NCBI RefSeq assembly: GCF_004803755.1
Contig: NZ_CP032311.1
Location: 680,501 to 744,500, forward strand
Origin: Pseudomonas sp. DG56-2
GTDB lineage: Bacteria > Pseudomonadota > Gammaproteobacteria > Pseudomonadales > Pseudomonadaceae
Length of the DNA: 64,000 nucleotides
Direction of reading: 5' to 3'
Each line of letters starts with the position of its first letter. Within the stretch, counting starts at the first letter, position 1. Of this stretch, positions 1 to 9,684 are shown piece after piece. The notes under the pieces are model-generated. The model was not told where the DNA came from, ran no database searches, and was given only the letters and a program-made list of their open reading frames with translations. Made by a program: the position numbers and the translations under genes.

Positions 1-2095
1 GGAGCGGGCATAGGTGTAGCCGGCCGAGAGGTTCCAGCCCTCCATCAGTTCGCCCGCCAGCTCCAGTTCCACACCTTTGGTAGTAACACCGCTGGTGGAC
101 TTGTAGATACCTTCGCCGGTTTGTGGGTTGGTGCCGATGGACTCGGCGATGTTGTCCTGTTCAATACGGAACACTGCCAGGCTGGCGTTGAGCCTGCCGT
201 CGAAATAGGCCGCCTTCAGGCCCGCTTCATAACTATCGCCTTCGACCGGATCGAGAGTTGCGCCGTTGCTGTCCTTGTTGCTTTGCGGCTGATAGATCGA
301 GGTGTAGCTGGTGTATACCGAGTAGGTGTCGTCCAGGTCATACACAACGCCCGCGTAGGGTGTGACCACGCCGTGTTGCTTGTAGCTGGTCGAACTGTCC
401 GCGAAAATCGGATTCAAGCCATCGTAGTCATAGTTGTCGCTGTACTTGAACGTACTGACCCGGGTGCCGAGGATTACCGAAAGGTCATCTGTCGGGCGCA
501 GGCGGGTAGCGATGTAAGCACCGTTCTGGCTCTTTTTCTGCTCGTACTTACCGTTCTTGGGGAAGTCAGGCACGGCGAGGTCGCCGTTCCATTCAAAGAT
601 ACTGCCCGGTACAAGACCGCCGCCGCTGGTATCCCACGTAGCGCCGGTCTGGCGCGAGTTGGAGGTGCTGAAGCCGACCACCAGGTCGTGTTGACGCTCG
701 AACAGTGAGAAGGGGCCGGAAACGTTCACGTCAGCGCTGTTCTGCACCCGGTGGCCTTCCCAGCGCCCCCAGATGATACCCATGCCGTTGCCGGCGCGAT
801 CTGGAGAGCCGAAGGCGGATGCCAGGCGCGTGTCGTGGTCGCTCTGCAGTTGGTTGACACTGAACTTGAGCGACCAGTCGTTGGCCAGTGCCTGTTCCAG
901 CGAGGCGAAGTAGGTGCGATTGTCGAAGTCCCGACGGCTCCAATCGGCACCGGTGTTCAACGAACGCGGAAAATCAGTCCGACCGCCATCGGTGTAGTAC
1001 ACCGGGTTGCCGGTCCATGATGTACCACGCGGGGTGGTGGTTTGCTGGTCGATGCCAACGGTCAGCAGTGTGTCGGGCGTAATGTCGGCTTCAAGAATGC
1101 CGTAGTACACCTCTTTCTTTTGCTGGTAGTGATCCTGGTAGCCGTTCTTGTCCTGCTTTGCACCGACGAAGCGGCCACGCAGGGTGCCAGTGCTGTTCAG
1201 CGGGCCGGAAACATCGCCTTCGCCGCGGTAGTTGTCCCAACTGCCAGCACTGCCGGTGAGCGAGGCCTGAAACTCTGCGGTGGGTTTTTTGCGAATCAGG
1301 TTGACCGTAGCAGAGGGATCGCCGGAGCCCGTCATCAGGCCGGTGGCACCCTTGAGCACCTCGACCCGGTCGTAGATAGCCATGTCGACATGCGCCGTGC
1401 CCTCGCCATACACGCCGTCGTAAATGGTGTTGACGCCGTCGTACTGATAGTTGGTGATCACCAGGCCGCGGCTGGTGAACTCGACCCGGTCGCTGTCGTA
1501 GGTCTGGGCGGAGACGCCGGGGGTATTGTTGAGGACGTCGGCGATGCTCTGGGCACCTTGGTCATCCATCATTTGCCGGGTGACGACGGTGATTGTCTGC
1601 GGCGTTTCGCGAATCGACAGCGGCAGCTTGGTGGCGGTACGGGAGGCGGCAGTGGTGTAGGAGCCGGTGTTTTCCGTGGTTTCACCCAACAGTTGGCCGT
1701 TGATACTGGTCGCCCCCAGTTCCAGTGCCTTGCCATTGCTGACCGGCACCAATACATAACCGCCGTTGCTTTGACGTTGAGCTTGCAGGCCGCTGCCCTG
1801 TAGCAGGCGCGCCAGGCCTTCTTCCACCGAGTAGTTGCCTTGCAGACCGGCCGATTGCTTGCCCTGTGTCTGGCGCGCATCGAACGACAGGGTGATGTTG
1901 GTGAAGGTGGCGAACAAACTCAGGTTTGTGCCCAGCGCCCCCGGCGCAATCTGAAAGTTCTTGCTGGTGCTCTGTGCCATGGCTTGGGTAGGTATCAGCG
2001 CCAACATTGGCAGTGGCGCCAGGGTCAGGCCAAACAACGCCAGGTGTACGGCGCGAACCAGAGGGCGGGGCGCCCGGGGGCAAGTACGGGACATG
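1..2095 (-). CDS. TonB-dependent siderophore receptor (3' end outside window)
   Basis: Outer-membrane receptor that takes up a ferric siderophore using TonB energy. About 698 codons are visible and the C-terminal strands lie beyond the left edge. A signal peptide ends near AMA (about residue 40). It is followed by a secretin/TonB N-terminal (STN) signalling domain (about residues 45-105), then the plug domain (RETPQTITVVTRQ, then GLMTGSGDPSATVNL) and beta-barrel sequence. The STN domain marks a transducing receptor of the FecA/FpvA/FoxA type that signals to an anti-sigma factor. The fecR and fecI homologues directly upstream on the same strand fit this. The start is the ATG after a 103-bp gap from fecR. 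The ligand cannot be read from sequence. Confidence 0.93.
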
Positions 2096-2198
2096 CAGGT
2101 TTCCTTCGATTGGCGGGGCAGAGTGGCAGCTGAATTTGCTGCTTTAACTGCGTAGCCGAATGAGAATGAAAATCGGAAACCCCGATAAAGATTTTTTT

Positions 2199-3146
2199 TC
2201 AGGCCGGTTCGATGCTGACCCAATAGCGCGTCAAGTAGCGCACCTGAACAGGCAGGGAGGCACTGAGGTTTTCCAGGATGGTGTCGCTGTCGTCGATGCG
2301 AAAGGCCCCGGACAAACGCAGGTTGGCAATGCTGTCGGCGCAGCGCAGCACGCCCGGTCGGTAGCGCCGCAGCTCGCTGACAAAGTCGGCCAGCCGCCAC
2401 TCGATCACCGTCAGCATTCCCTGGGTCCAGGCGCCAGTGCCTGGGGCTGCCAGGTGGGCTGCGCTGAGGTTGTGCCGGTCGAAGCTTGCTGCCTGCCCGG
2501 CTTCAAGACGCAACATGAGCAAGGGGTTATCCATTGGCCGGATTTCCACTGCATGCTCGAAGACGCTCACTTCACTTTTGCCATTGTCGCTGCGCACGCT
2601 GAACCGTGTGCCCAGCGCGCGCACGCGACCTTCGGCGGTTTGTACCGCGAAGGGGCGGGCACCCGGATCGCTCGCTGTTTGCACCATGATTTCGCCTTGG
2701 TGCAGACGCAACAAACGCTGTTGGCCGTCGTAGAGGATATCCACCGCGCTGTCGCTGTTGAGATGCAACTGGCTGCCATCACTGAGCCTGACCTGGCGCC
2801 GTTGTCCTTTTCCGGTTCGCAGTTCGGCCATCAGCGCCTGGCCAGGCGTGCTTTCGTGCACGGCCCAACCGGTAGCGCCAACGGCCATGAGCATGGCCAG
2901 GGTTTTAATGACTGCGCGGCGACGTGCGCGTACACCGTTCAGTGTCGGCATGGCGATATCGGCGGGAAGGCTGCCGAACTGGCGCTGCAGTTTTTCTACC
3001 CGCGCCCAGGCCTGAGCATGGGCCTGGCTTTTACCCAGCCATTCTTGCCAGGCCTGCAGCTGGGCGTCATTGGGCTGCCCGGCGTTGAGTTGCACGTACC
3101 AGGTGGCCGCGGCTTCCAGGGTGCGGTAATCCAGGGAGTGAGCCAT
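2199..3146 (-). CDS. fecR: FecR family anti-sigma factor / sigma regulator
   Basis: Inner-membrane protein that carries the signal from the receptor's STN domain to the cytoplasmic ECF sigma factor. The 315-aa protein has an N-terminal DUF4880-type segment with conserved Trp residues (WYVQLNAGQ, WQEWL), a single hydrophobic membrane segment near residues 80-97, and a periplasmic FecR domain (about 105-205, with LSDGSQLHLNSDSAV and VRALGTRFSV). The C-terminal STN-like region contacts the receptor. Its ATG directly follows the stop codon of the sigma factor gene, so the two are translationally linked. Family assignment is firm; the signalling role follows from the Fec paradigm. Confidence 0.92.
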   Translation of the reverse strand: MAHSLDYRTLEAAATWYVQLNAGQPNDAQLQAWQEWLGKSQAHAQAWARVEKLQRQFGSLPADIAMPTLNGVRARRRAVIKTLAMLMAVGATGWAVHESTPGQALMAELRTGKGQRRQVRLSDGSQLHLNSDSAVDILYDGQQRLLRLHQGEIMVQTASDPGARPFAVQTAEGRVRALGTRFSVRSDNGKSEVSVFEHAVEIRPMDNPLLMLRLEAGQAASFDRHNLSAAHLAAPGTGAWTQGMLTVIEWRLADFVSELRRYRPGVLRCADSIANLRLSGAFRIDDSDTILENLSASLPVQVRYLTRYWVSIEPA

Positions 3147-3647
3147 TCAGTCGTCCGTCAGCAGCAGGCAATGGGTCATGGCGCGGATCAGGTGCTTTTT
3201 GACGGTAGTGACCGAAACGCCTACACGCTCGGCGGTGGCTACATAGTTCAGGCCCTCGAGTTGCACCGCGAGGAAAATACGTCGAGTGCGCTCGCCCATG
3301 CCATCGAGCAGTGTGTCCACAGCGACCAGGGTCTCGAGGATCAGCAGGCGGGTTTCCGGTGAGTCGGCCAGGCGCTCCGGGCGGTTGGCCAGCTCGGCAA
3401 GATAGGCCTGCTCCAAGGCTTTGCGCCGGAACTTATCGATCATGAGGGCATGGGCAATGGCGCCCAAATAGCTTCGCGGCTCGCGGATGGTCTGAGCATT
3501 ACGCGCGGTCAGCACCCGGATGAACGTGTCCTGGGCGAGGTCAGCGGCATCGCTGGCGTTGCCCAGGCGTGAGCATAACCAGCTTTTCAGCCAGCCATGG
3601 TGTTCGCTATAGAGCGTATGCAAAGCACTATGATCGGGAGCGGACAT
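3147..3647 (-). CDS. fecI: FecI-like ECF sigma factor
   Basis: Extracytoplasmic-function RNA polymerase sigma factor that should drive the adjacent receptor gene when its siderophore is present. Region 2 (DLAQDTFIRVL, PRSYLGAIAHALMIDKFRR) and region 4 (LEGLNYVATAERVGVSVTTVKKHL) are both intact in about 166 residues, the usual ECF length. I chose the ATG giving MSAPDHS; a TTG three codons upstream (3656) is possible, and neither has a clear Shine-Dalgarno sequence. A Fur-like box lies just upstream at 3671-3689, suggesting iron repression of fecI-fecR. Confidence 0.92.
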   Translation of the reverse strand: MSAPDHSALHTLYSEHHGWLKSWLCSRLGNASDAADLAQDTFIRVLTARNAQTIREPRSYLGAIAHALMIDKFRRKALEQAYLAELANRPERLADSPETRLLILETLVAVDTLLDGMGERTRRIFLAVQLEGLNYVATAERVGVSVTTVKKHLIRAMTHCLLLTDD

Positions 3648-3670
3648 AAACGGCAACTAACGTAGTAACT

Positions 3671-3689
3671 GATAATTACTCGCATTATT
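3671..3689. promoter_or_regulatory. Putative Fur box upstream of fecI
   Basis: The 19-mer GATAATTACTCGCATTATT matches the classical Fur consensus (GATAATGATAATCATTATC) at 13 of 19 positions, with both outer hexamer halves well kept. It lies 24 bp upstream of the sigma-factor ATG, where an iron-responsive repressor would be expected. Not tested; inferred from sequence and position. Confidence 0.5.
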
Positions 3690-3788
3690 GTAGTTTGTCT
3701 GAATATTTCGCAAGAGCTGATGCTTGACCGGTTTGCAGTCCAGGCCAAGACTGGTCAGCTACTTACCCGGTTCTATCAGGAGGTTCGC

Positions 3789-4799
3789 ATGACCAGCAAG
3801 GCCATTTATGTGCAGGCGGGCGGCGGTTACGACAAGGTTCAGGTCGGCACCTGCGAGGCAGCAGCGCCCGCGGCTGGCGAGATTACCGTGCGGCTGCACG
3901 CCAACTCGCTCAACTATCACGACTTTGCCGTTGTCAGTGGCATGTGGGGTCCGAGCGAATCGCGCATTCCAATGGCCGATGGTGCCGGTGTGGTGACTGC
4001 AGTCGGCGCTGGGGTCAGTGAATTTGCCGTGGGCGACAGCGTGGTCAGTACCTTCTTTCCAGATTGGCTGGACGGTCAGCCCCTGGTAGAAGGTTTCGCC
4101 ACGGTGCCGGGTGATGGCATCGACGGTTATGCCCGCGAACAGGTTACCGCGCGCGCAACTTCGTTTACCCATGCCCCCAAGGGTTACAGCCATGCCGAGG
4201 CGGCGACCCTGACCACTGCAGGGCTGACTGCCTGGCGGGCGCTGATGGCCGATGATTCGCTCAAGCCGGGCGACACCGTGTTGGTGCAGGGCACCGGTGG
4301 TGTTTCAATTTTCGCGCTGCAATTTGCCAAACTGGCTGGAGCCACTGTAATTGCCACCTCGTCCAGCGACGAGAAGCTCGAACGCCTCAAGGCGATGGGC
4401 GCCGACCACCTGATCAACTACCGCAAGACGCCTGCCTGGGGTGAAACAGTGCGCCAGCTCACGGGCAATCGGGGGGTTGATCACGTAATAGAAGTGGGCG
4501 GTCCGGCCACGCTCGAGCAGTCGATGATCGCTGCGCGTATCGGCGGGCATATTTCGTTGATCGGTATTCTCACAGGCGTCGCCGGGCAGTTGCCGTTGGT
4601 TCAGGCACTGGTGCGCCAGATTCGACTGCAAGGGGTATTGGTTGGCAGCCGGGCGCAGCAACAGGCGATGGTGCGCGCAATCGATGCCAATGGCTTGCGT
4701 CCCATCATCGACAAGACGTTTGCTTTGGAGCAGATCGTCGATGCGTTCCGTTACCAGGAAAGTAACCAGCATTTCGGCAAGATTTGTCTGGAATTCTGA
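3789..4799 (+). CDS. NAD(P)-dependent MDR-family alcohol dehydrogenase / quinone oxidoreductase
   Basis: Medium-chain dehydrogenase/reductase of 336 aa. The GroES-like N-terminal domain contains the NSLNYHDFAVVSG stretch typical of the MDR2/ZADH group. The Rossmann domain has a nucleotide-binding AQ/GTGGVSIFALQFAKLAGA region near residues 165-185 and GGPATLEQSM further on. I see no convincing structural-zinc cysteine cluster, so a zinc-free, quinone-oxidoreductase-like enzyme is likely. The start is the ATG with AGGAGG-like spacing (CAGGAGGTTCGC) rather than an in-frame ATG 69 bp upstream. It stands alone, divergent from fecI, and a hairpin follows it. Substrate unknown. Confidence 0.85.
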   Translation: MTSKAIYVQAGGGYDKVQVGTCEAAAPAAGEITVRLHANSLNYHDFAVVSGMWGPSESRIPMADGAGVVTAVGAGVSEFAVGDSVVSTFFPDWLDGQPLVEGFATVPGDGIDGYAREQVTARATSFTHAPKGYSHAEAATLTTAGLTAWRALMADDSLKPGDTVLVQGTGGVSIFALQFAKLAGATVIATSSSDEKLERLKAMGADHLINYRKTPAWGETVRQLTGNRGVDHVIEVGGPATLEQSMIAARIGGHISLIGILTGVAGQLPLVQALVRQIRLQGVLVGSRAQQQAMVRAIDANGLRPIIDKTFALEQIVDAFRYQESNQHFGKICLEF

Positions 4800-4819
4800 T
4801 CGCTATTTGCAGCGAGGCG

Positions 4820-4837
4820 GCCCGACCTTGGTCGGGC
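4820..4837 (+). terminator. Hairpin after the MDR gene
   Basis: GCCCGAC-CTTG-GTCGGGC forms a perfect 7-bp GC-rich stem with a 4-nt loop, 20 bp after the stop codon and followed by TTG. The T-run is short, so this is a weak intrinsic terminator at best. Confidence 0.5.
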
Positions 4838-4893
4838 TTGACCTCCGCACGGTACCGTTCGTAACCGCTAACTATCTGCTTTCCAAGCCTTTT

Positions 4894-4957
4894 TACGAAA
4901 CTTCGTATCACACTCTTTCGCATAGGGTGAATGTTATTTCGAACACCTTGTGTGATA
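4894..4957. promoter_or_regulatory. Candidate operator region ahead of the aromatic amino acid transporter
   Basis: Two symmetric elements occur in the 270-bp gap before the transporter: a perfect palindrome TACGAA-AC-TTCGTA at 4894-4907, and inverted arms TATCACAC (4906-4913) and GTGTGATA (4950-4957) whose centres are 44 bp apart, about four helical turns. This fits binding of a dimeric regulator at paired sites. I do not recognise the regulator and see no TyrR/PhhR box (TGTAAA-N6-TTTACA). Confidence 0.3.
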
Positions 4958-5072
4958 TTTTGCCCGCCGCTCGAGAATTCCATGGCGCAGTGCTCAGTGT
5001 TAATCGCTGAGCCTGTGACGCATCGCTTCAGGTGCATCCGGTAATAAATATAAATACGCAGTGAGTGTGATC

Positions 5073-6326
5073 ATGAGTGCAAAACCCAACACCGCCTTCG
5101 GCGGTGCTGCCCCGTCCGTGGCCGAATCATCGGGCCTGGAGGTCAAGCGTCTGACCTTCGTAGAGGCCGTCGCCATGATTGTGGGCACCAACATCGGTGC
5201 TGGCGTGCTTTCAATGGCCTACGCCAGTCGCCTGGCAGGTTACTTGCCACTGTTGCTGTGGCTGGCCGTTGCCGGTGTCTTCACCACTATTTCCATGCTT
5301 TACGTTTCCGAAACCACCCTGCGTACCCGCAGCCATCACCAGTTGAGTGGCCTGGCGCAACGCTACGTGGGCTCTTTCGGCGCCTGGGCAATTTTTCTGT
5401 CGGTGGCGGTCAACAGTATTGGTGCGCTGACTGCTTATATGAGCGGTAGCGGCAGGATCCTCAGCGAGTTCTTTGGCATCAGTCCGGCGCTGGGTAGCCT
5501 GCTGTTCTTCCTTCCTGCAGCGTTCGTGCTGTACCTGGGCCTGAAGGCAATCGGCAAGGGTGAAAAGTTCATCAGTATCGGTATGGTGTCGATGACCCTG
5601 GTGCTGGTGATTGCCACACTGATCAATGAAAAAACCGATTTCGCCAACCTGTTCGAAGGCAGCTGGATCTACATGATCCCGGTGTTCAACATTGCCGTGT
5701 TCTGCTTTTCGGCGCAGTACGTGGTACCGGAAATGGCCCGCGGCTTCAGCCACGCACCCAAGCGCCTGCCGGTTGCGGTGATTACCGGAATGGTGATCAC
5801 TTTTGTTCTGCTGGCTATCGTTCCGATGTCGGTGATTGCCCTCAATGGCCTGGAAAACCAGACCGAAGTGGCCACCCTGGCCTGGGGCCAAGCGCTGGGA
5901 CAATGGGCGTTCTACACTGCCAACACCTTTGCGTTGTGCGCCATGATGACCTCCTATTGGGGCCTTGGCGGCAGCTTCCTGACCAACATCTTCGACAAGT
6001 TCAAAAGCCTGGGTTCGGAAAGCAATCCCAAGAACCGCTTGTTGGTACTTGCCATTGTTTGCGTGCCGCCGTTTATTCTGGCCTACAGCGGCATGGTCGG
6101 CTTTGTGAACGCGTTGTACTTCGCCGGTGTGTTCAGCGGCGTGATCTTGTCGATCATGCCAATCCTGATGCTGCGCTCGGCGCGCAAGAACGGTGACATC
6201 GTTCCGGCCTGGCAGTGTGGCTGGATCGCTCACCCTGTGATTCAGGTGATGGTAGTTTTCCTGTACCTGTGCAGCATGGCCTATGCGATTGCCAGCGCAT
6301 TGGGCTGGTTGCCGGGCGGCTGGTAA
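5073..6326 (+). CDS. Aromatic amino acid transporter, HAAAP/AAAP family (TyrP/Mtr-like)
   Basis: Inner-membrane proton symporter of 417 aa with about eleven hydrophobic segments. The N-terminal motif VEAVAMIVGTNIGAGVLSM matches the first helix of the hydroxy/aromatic amino acid permease family (TyrP, TnaB, Mtr). The later PVFNIAVFCFSAQYVVPEMAR segment is also typical of that family. Likely substrates are tyrosine, tryptophan or phenylalanine; the exact one cannot be read. The ATG is preferred over a GTG 12 bp upstream. It converges with the TetR gene (4 bp apart). The upstream gap holds symmetric elements that may be operators. Confidence 0.85.
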   Translation: MSAKPNTAFGGAAPSVAESSGLEVKRLTFVEAVAMIVGTNIGAGVLSMAYASRLAGYLPLLLWLAVAGVFTTISMLYVSETTLRTRSHHQLSGLAQRYVGSFGAWAIFLSVAVNSIGALTAYMSGSGRILSEFFGISPALGSLLFFLPAAFVLYLGLKAIGKGEKFISIGMVSMTLVLVIATLINEKTDFANLFEGSWIYMIPVFNIAVFCFSAQYVVPEMARGFSHAPKRLPVAVITGMVITFVLLAIVPMSVIALNGLENQTEVATLAWGQALGQWAFYTANTFALCAMMTSYWGLGGSFLTNIFDKFKSLGSESNPKNRLLVLAIVCVPPFILAYSGMVGFVNALYFAGVFSGVILSIMPILMLRSARKNGDIVPAWQCGWIAHPVIQVMVVFLYLCSMAYAIASALGWLPGGW

Positions 6327-6330
6327 GACT

Positions 6331-6945
6331 TTATGTGCGAGCAGTGGTATTGCTGCTGCTCGCAATGATGCTCATCGCACAACGGGTGAGCACCTCTGTC
6401 AGCTGCTGTTCGCCAACCTGAGTATCGTTCCACTGCGATTGGCCGTAGAGCATGCCAATGACCGCATTGGTGATGAGGCTGATATCGCCGTCGGGCTTGC
6501 CGCGCTGTTGGTACTCCGTGGCGATCGTTGCGCTTAGCAGGGCGTAATACTCACTGCGCAGTCTGTTGGCCTGTTGCTTGTGGTCTTCGCTGAGGTTCAC
6601 GAACTCTCGCGTCACCAATATCAACCTGTACTGCTCATTCAAGTTGAAGGTGACGAACGCTTGAACAAAGCGTCGTACCCGCTCGTACGTGGTGCTCGCA
6701 CCTTTCATGCGCCGCTTGGTATCGGCCAGCAAGTCCGCCAGGGCTGTTTCAATCAACTCATAGAGCAGGCTCTGCTTGTTTTCGATGTGATGGTACAGCG
6801 AGCCTGCATGCAGGCCGACATAGCTGGCCAGGTCGCGCAGGCCAATTGCTTGAAAACCACGGGTTGCGAACAGCTCGATGGACGCATCCAGCAAACGGTC
6901 TCGGGCGCTGAATGGCGTACTGGCTGACACGGCGGCTGCGAGCAT
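6331..6945 (-). CDS. TetR/AcrR family transcriptional regulator
   Basis: 204-aa one-component repressor. The N-terminal helix-turn-helix spans about residues 20-65 (ARDRLLDASIELFATRGF, then YVGLHAGSLYHHIENKQSLLYELIE), and a variable ligand-binding domain follows. The start is the ATG with GAGGGG five bases upstream; an ATG-equivalent 24 bp earlier lacks such a site. It lies 73 bp downstream of the NCS1 permease gene on the same strand, so it could be the last gene of the hutU operon, or an independent regulator of the convergent transporter. Ligand unknown. Confidence 0.88.
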   Translation of the reverse strand: MLAAAVSASTPFSARDRLLDASIELFATRGFQAIGLRDLASYVGLHAGSLYHHIENKQSLLYELIETALADLLADTKRRMKGASTTYERVRRFVQAFVTFNLNEQYRLILVTREFVNLSEDHKQQANRLRSEYYALLSATIATEYQQRGKPDGDISLITNAVIGMLYGQSQWNDTQVGEQQLTEVLTRCAMSIIASSSNTTART

Positions 6946-7018
6946 GTTGAACCCCTCGGTAAACAACAACGTTCAATGCAAGGGTGGCTGTTGCCGGCCA
7001 CCCTTGCGTCTTCCTGAT

Positions 7019-8446
7019 TCAGCCCGGACTGTGTTCCTGCGGCAGAATCAGTCGCTCGGGAATGCGCTGCACGGCACTTCGCGCCACCAGGTAGTACACC
7101 AGGGCAGGCACTGTGAGACCGATCAGCCACGAAATATCCGTACCCCCCAATACCTCGACCAATGGGCCGGTGTAGAAGCTGGTAGCGATGAATGGCAGCT
7201 GAATCAACACACCCAAGGCATAGATCACGATACCTGCGATGTTCCACCGTCCGTATCGTCCATCTGGATCAGAAAGCGCCGGAATGTCGTAACGCTCTTT
7301 GGTCACCAGGTAGAAGTCGACCAGGTTGATCGCACTCCACGGTGTGAAGAAGGCCAGCAAAAACAGGATGAACGCAGAGAAGTCGTGCAGGAACGAATGC
7401 CGTCCCAGCAGCGCCAGGGCAGTTGCCAGTCCCACCATGAACAGGATGTAGACGGTGCGCAGGCCGCGGGATATTTCCTGGTTGCCGCGAAAACCACTGA
7501 CGATGGTGGCCAATGACATGAAGCTGCCATAGGCATTGAGCGTGGTGATGGTCACCTTGCCGAATACGATGCTGAAGAACAGCAGCGAAGCCACCACGCC
7601 GCTGGCGCCCATGCCGACGATGTAGGCGACTTCATGGCCGGCAAACTGATCACCGGCAAGCGCTGCGACGAACACACCGAAGACCATTGAGATCTGTGTA
7701 CCGATCACCGAGCCCAGGCCTACGGCGAGAAACGTCTTCAAGGTCGAGGTGTTTCTCGGCAAGTAGCGGGAATAGTCAGCCACGTAAGGACCGAAAGCGA
7801 TCTGCCAGGATGCAGACAACGAAATCGCCAAGAGAAAGCTGCTCAGGGAGAAGCGCCGGTTGGCGAGCAGTTCGCCGATGTCATGGACAGACAACAGGCG
7901 GTAAAAGAGGTAGAAAAACGCTACCACCCCGATCACGCTCGACAGCCGCCCGATCCAGTGGATGGTGCGATACCCCAGCACCGTCAGTACCACGATCAGT
8001 GCGGCAAAAATCAGAATGCCCGTTGCGTCACTGACATTGACCAGTTGGCCGATGGCCTGACCTGCCAGCACCGAGCCACTGGCGGAGAAGCCAACGTACA
8101 TCATGCACACCAGCACTATCGGTATCACAGCCCCATAGACTCCGAACTGGACGCGGCTGGAGATCATTTGCGGCAGTCCCAACTGCGGGCCTTGAGCCGC
8201 ATGCAGCGCCATGATCGCGCCACCGAGCAATTGCCCGATGAGCAGGCCGATCAATGACCAGAACACGTCGCCACCGAGCACCACGGCGAGGGCTCCGGTG
8301 ACGATAGCGGTGACTTGCAGGTTAGCCCCGAACCAGAGGGTGAACTGGCTGAGCAGCCGACCATGGCGCTCGGCGTCGGGGATGTAATCGATGGAACGCC
8401 GTTCTATATACGTCTTGCGCTGCGCACTTTCTTTGGAGGCGGACAT
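7019..8446 (-). CDS. NCS1-family permease (candidate urocanate/imidazole-acid importer)
   Basis: 475-aa inner-membrane permease of the nucleobase:cation symporter-1 family (CodB/Fur-type fold) with about twelve hydrophobic segments. Family features include the N-terminal FTLWFGANLQVTAIVTGAL helix and FGPYVADYSRYLPRN. A GAGAGGA ribosome-binding site precedes the ATG. It is the fourth gene of a leftward operon starting with hutU. I recall that an NCS1 member (HutTu) serves as a urocanate transporter in P. fluorescens, so import of urocanate or a related imidazole carboxylate is the best guess. Cytosine, allantoin or hydantoin are the alternatives typical for the family. Confidence 0.85.
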   Translation of the reverse strand: MSASKESAQRKTYIERRSIDYIPDAERHGRLLSQFTLWFGANLQVTAIVTGALAVVLGGDVFWSLIGLLIGQLLGGAIMALHAAQGPQLGLPQMISSRVQFGVYGAVIPIVLVCMMYVGFSASGSVLAGQAIGQLVNVSDATGILIFAALIVVLTVLGYRTIHWIGRLSSVIGVVAFFYLFYRLLSVHDIGELLANRRFSLSSFLLAISLSASWQIAFGPYVADYSRYLPRNTSTLKTFLAVGLGSVIGTQISMVFGVFVAALAGDQFAGHEVAYIVGMGASGVVASLLFFSIVFGKVTITTLNAYGSFMSLATIVSGFRGNQEISRGLRTVYILFMVGLATALALLGRHSFLHDFSAFILFLLAFFTPWSAINLVDFYLVTKERYDIPALSDPDGRYGRWNIAGIVIYALGVLIQLPFIATSFYTGPLVEVLGGTDISWLIGLTVPALVYYLVARSAVQRIPERLILPQEHSPG

Positions 8447-8541
8447 GGCGATTCCTCTCAGGTGTCGTTCGATACGACAACCTTCTGGAGTTTCAACATT
8501 AAGGAAGGGGCCTATGGGACAGGCCCCGGTTATTCGCTTGG

Positions 8542-9684
8542 TTAGCGGTGGGCGTCGAGCAAACTGCGTGAAATGATGATTTTCTGCACTTCCGAGGTCC
8601 CTTCGAAAATCCGCAGGATTCGGGCGTCGCGGACATAGCGCTCAAGCGGCAAGTCACGGATGTAGCCGTAGCCGCCGTGTAGCTGCAGCGCAGCGTCGGT
8701 GACGAAGCCTGCACATTCGGCGGCAACCAGTTTGGCGGTCGCCGAATCCAGGCTGAAACGCTCGCCGCTGTCGCGGCGGGCAGCGGCTTTCCAGGTGAGC
8801 ATGCGTGCGCCTTCCAGCTGTGCGTACATATCCGCCAGACGCCATTGGGTGCCTTGGTAGGCAGCCAGTGGTTTTGGCCCGATCTGCCGTTCGCGCACCC
8901 AGTTCAAGCTCGCCTGCAGGGCCGCGTTGGCGATGCCCAGCGACATGGCTGCGACTTCCACTCGACCGCGGTCGAGCACGGCCATCGCGGTGCTGAAACC
9001 AGCGCCTTCCTCACCCAGCAAGGCCGACTCGGGCAGCCAGCAATCCAGTGCCAGTTCGTAGATCGTGCTGCCGCGCAGGCCCATGGTCTTTTCCGGGCTG
9101 GAAAAGCTGATACCTGCGGTACCTTGGGGAATCATGAAGGCGCTGATGCCCTTGTGTCCGGCGTCTGCATCGGTTTTGGCGTACAGCACGATGAAGCCAG
9201 CTTCACGGGCGTTGGTGATGTAGTGCTTGCTGCCGCGTATGCGCCAGCCGCCGTCTTCGCGTTGCGCACGGCAACGCATGTCGGCGGGGTTGGAACCGGC
9301 AGCCGGCTCGGTCAGTGCAAATGCGCCGAGCAATTCGCCGCTGGCGGCGCGTGGCAGCCACTCCTGCTTCTGCGCCTCGCTGGCGCCGATCAGGATCGAG
9401 TCGGTGGCCAGAAAGTGCGCGGTCAAGGCTGATGCAGTCGAGGCGCAAGCGCCGGCCACCGCTTCGACCACACGGCTCATGGCCAGGCTACCAATTCCCA
9501 GGCCGCCATATTGCTCGGGCAAATTGATGCCCATGCCGCCGAGTTCGCCCAGTGCCTGCAGGCTTTCGGCGCAGAAGGTTTCGGTTTCGTCGTAGTGTTG
9601 GGCGCGTGGTTGAATAACTTCGCGCGCCAGCTTCTCAGCCGATTCGACCACCGCCTGTTCGACCTGGTCCAGTTCAAAGTTCAT
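8542..9684 (-). CDS. Acyl-CoA dehydrogenase
   Basis: FAD-dependent alpha,beta-dehydrogenation of an acyl-CoA thioester, passing electrons to electron-transfer flavoprotein. The 380-aa protein has the usual N-terminal helical domain, the ALTEPAAGSNPADM flavin/substrate signature (about residue 125), and the C-terminal HGGYGYIRDLPLERYVRDAR and FEGTSEVQ segments. The Glu of FEGTSEV aligns with the catalytic base of short/medium-chain enzymes, so it should be active. It starts inside the last codons of the CoA-transferase gene (11-bp overlap) behind an AGGAG site, implying translational coupling. Together with hutU this points to oxidation of a saturated imidazole acyl-CoA, for example imidazolepropionyl-CoA to urocanoyl-CoA. 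That substrate is an inference. Confidence 0.9.
   Translation of the reverse strand: MNFELDQVEQAVVESAEKLAREVIQPRAQHYDETETFCAESLQALGELGGMGINLPEQYGGLGIGSLAMSRVVEAVAGACASTASALTAHFLATDSILIGASEAQKQEWLPRAASGELLGAFALTEPAAGSNPADMRCRAQREDGGWRIRGSKHYITNAREAGFIVLYAKTDADAGHKGISAFMIPQGTAGISFSSPEKTMGLRGSTIYELALDCWLPESALLGEEGAGFSTAMAVLDRGRVEVAAMSLGIANAALQASLNWVRERQIGPKPLAAYQGTQWRLADMYAQLEGARMLTWKAAARRDSGERFSLDSATAKLVAAECAGFVTDAALQLHGGYGYIRDLPLERYVRDARILRIFEGTSEVQKIIISRSLLDAHR

Noticed and set aside
2160..3362. Long rightward open frame over fecR and fecI
   Set aside because: It is the antisense shadow of fecR, whose domains are clear on the other strand; the same holds for the long rightward frame over hutU (10898-12802).
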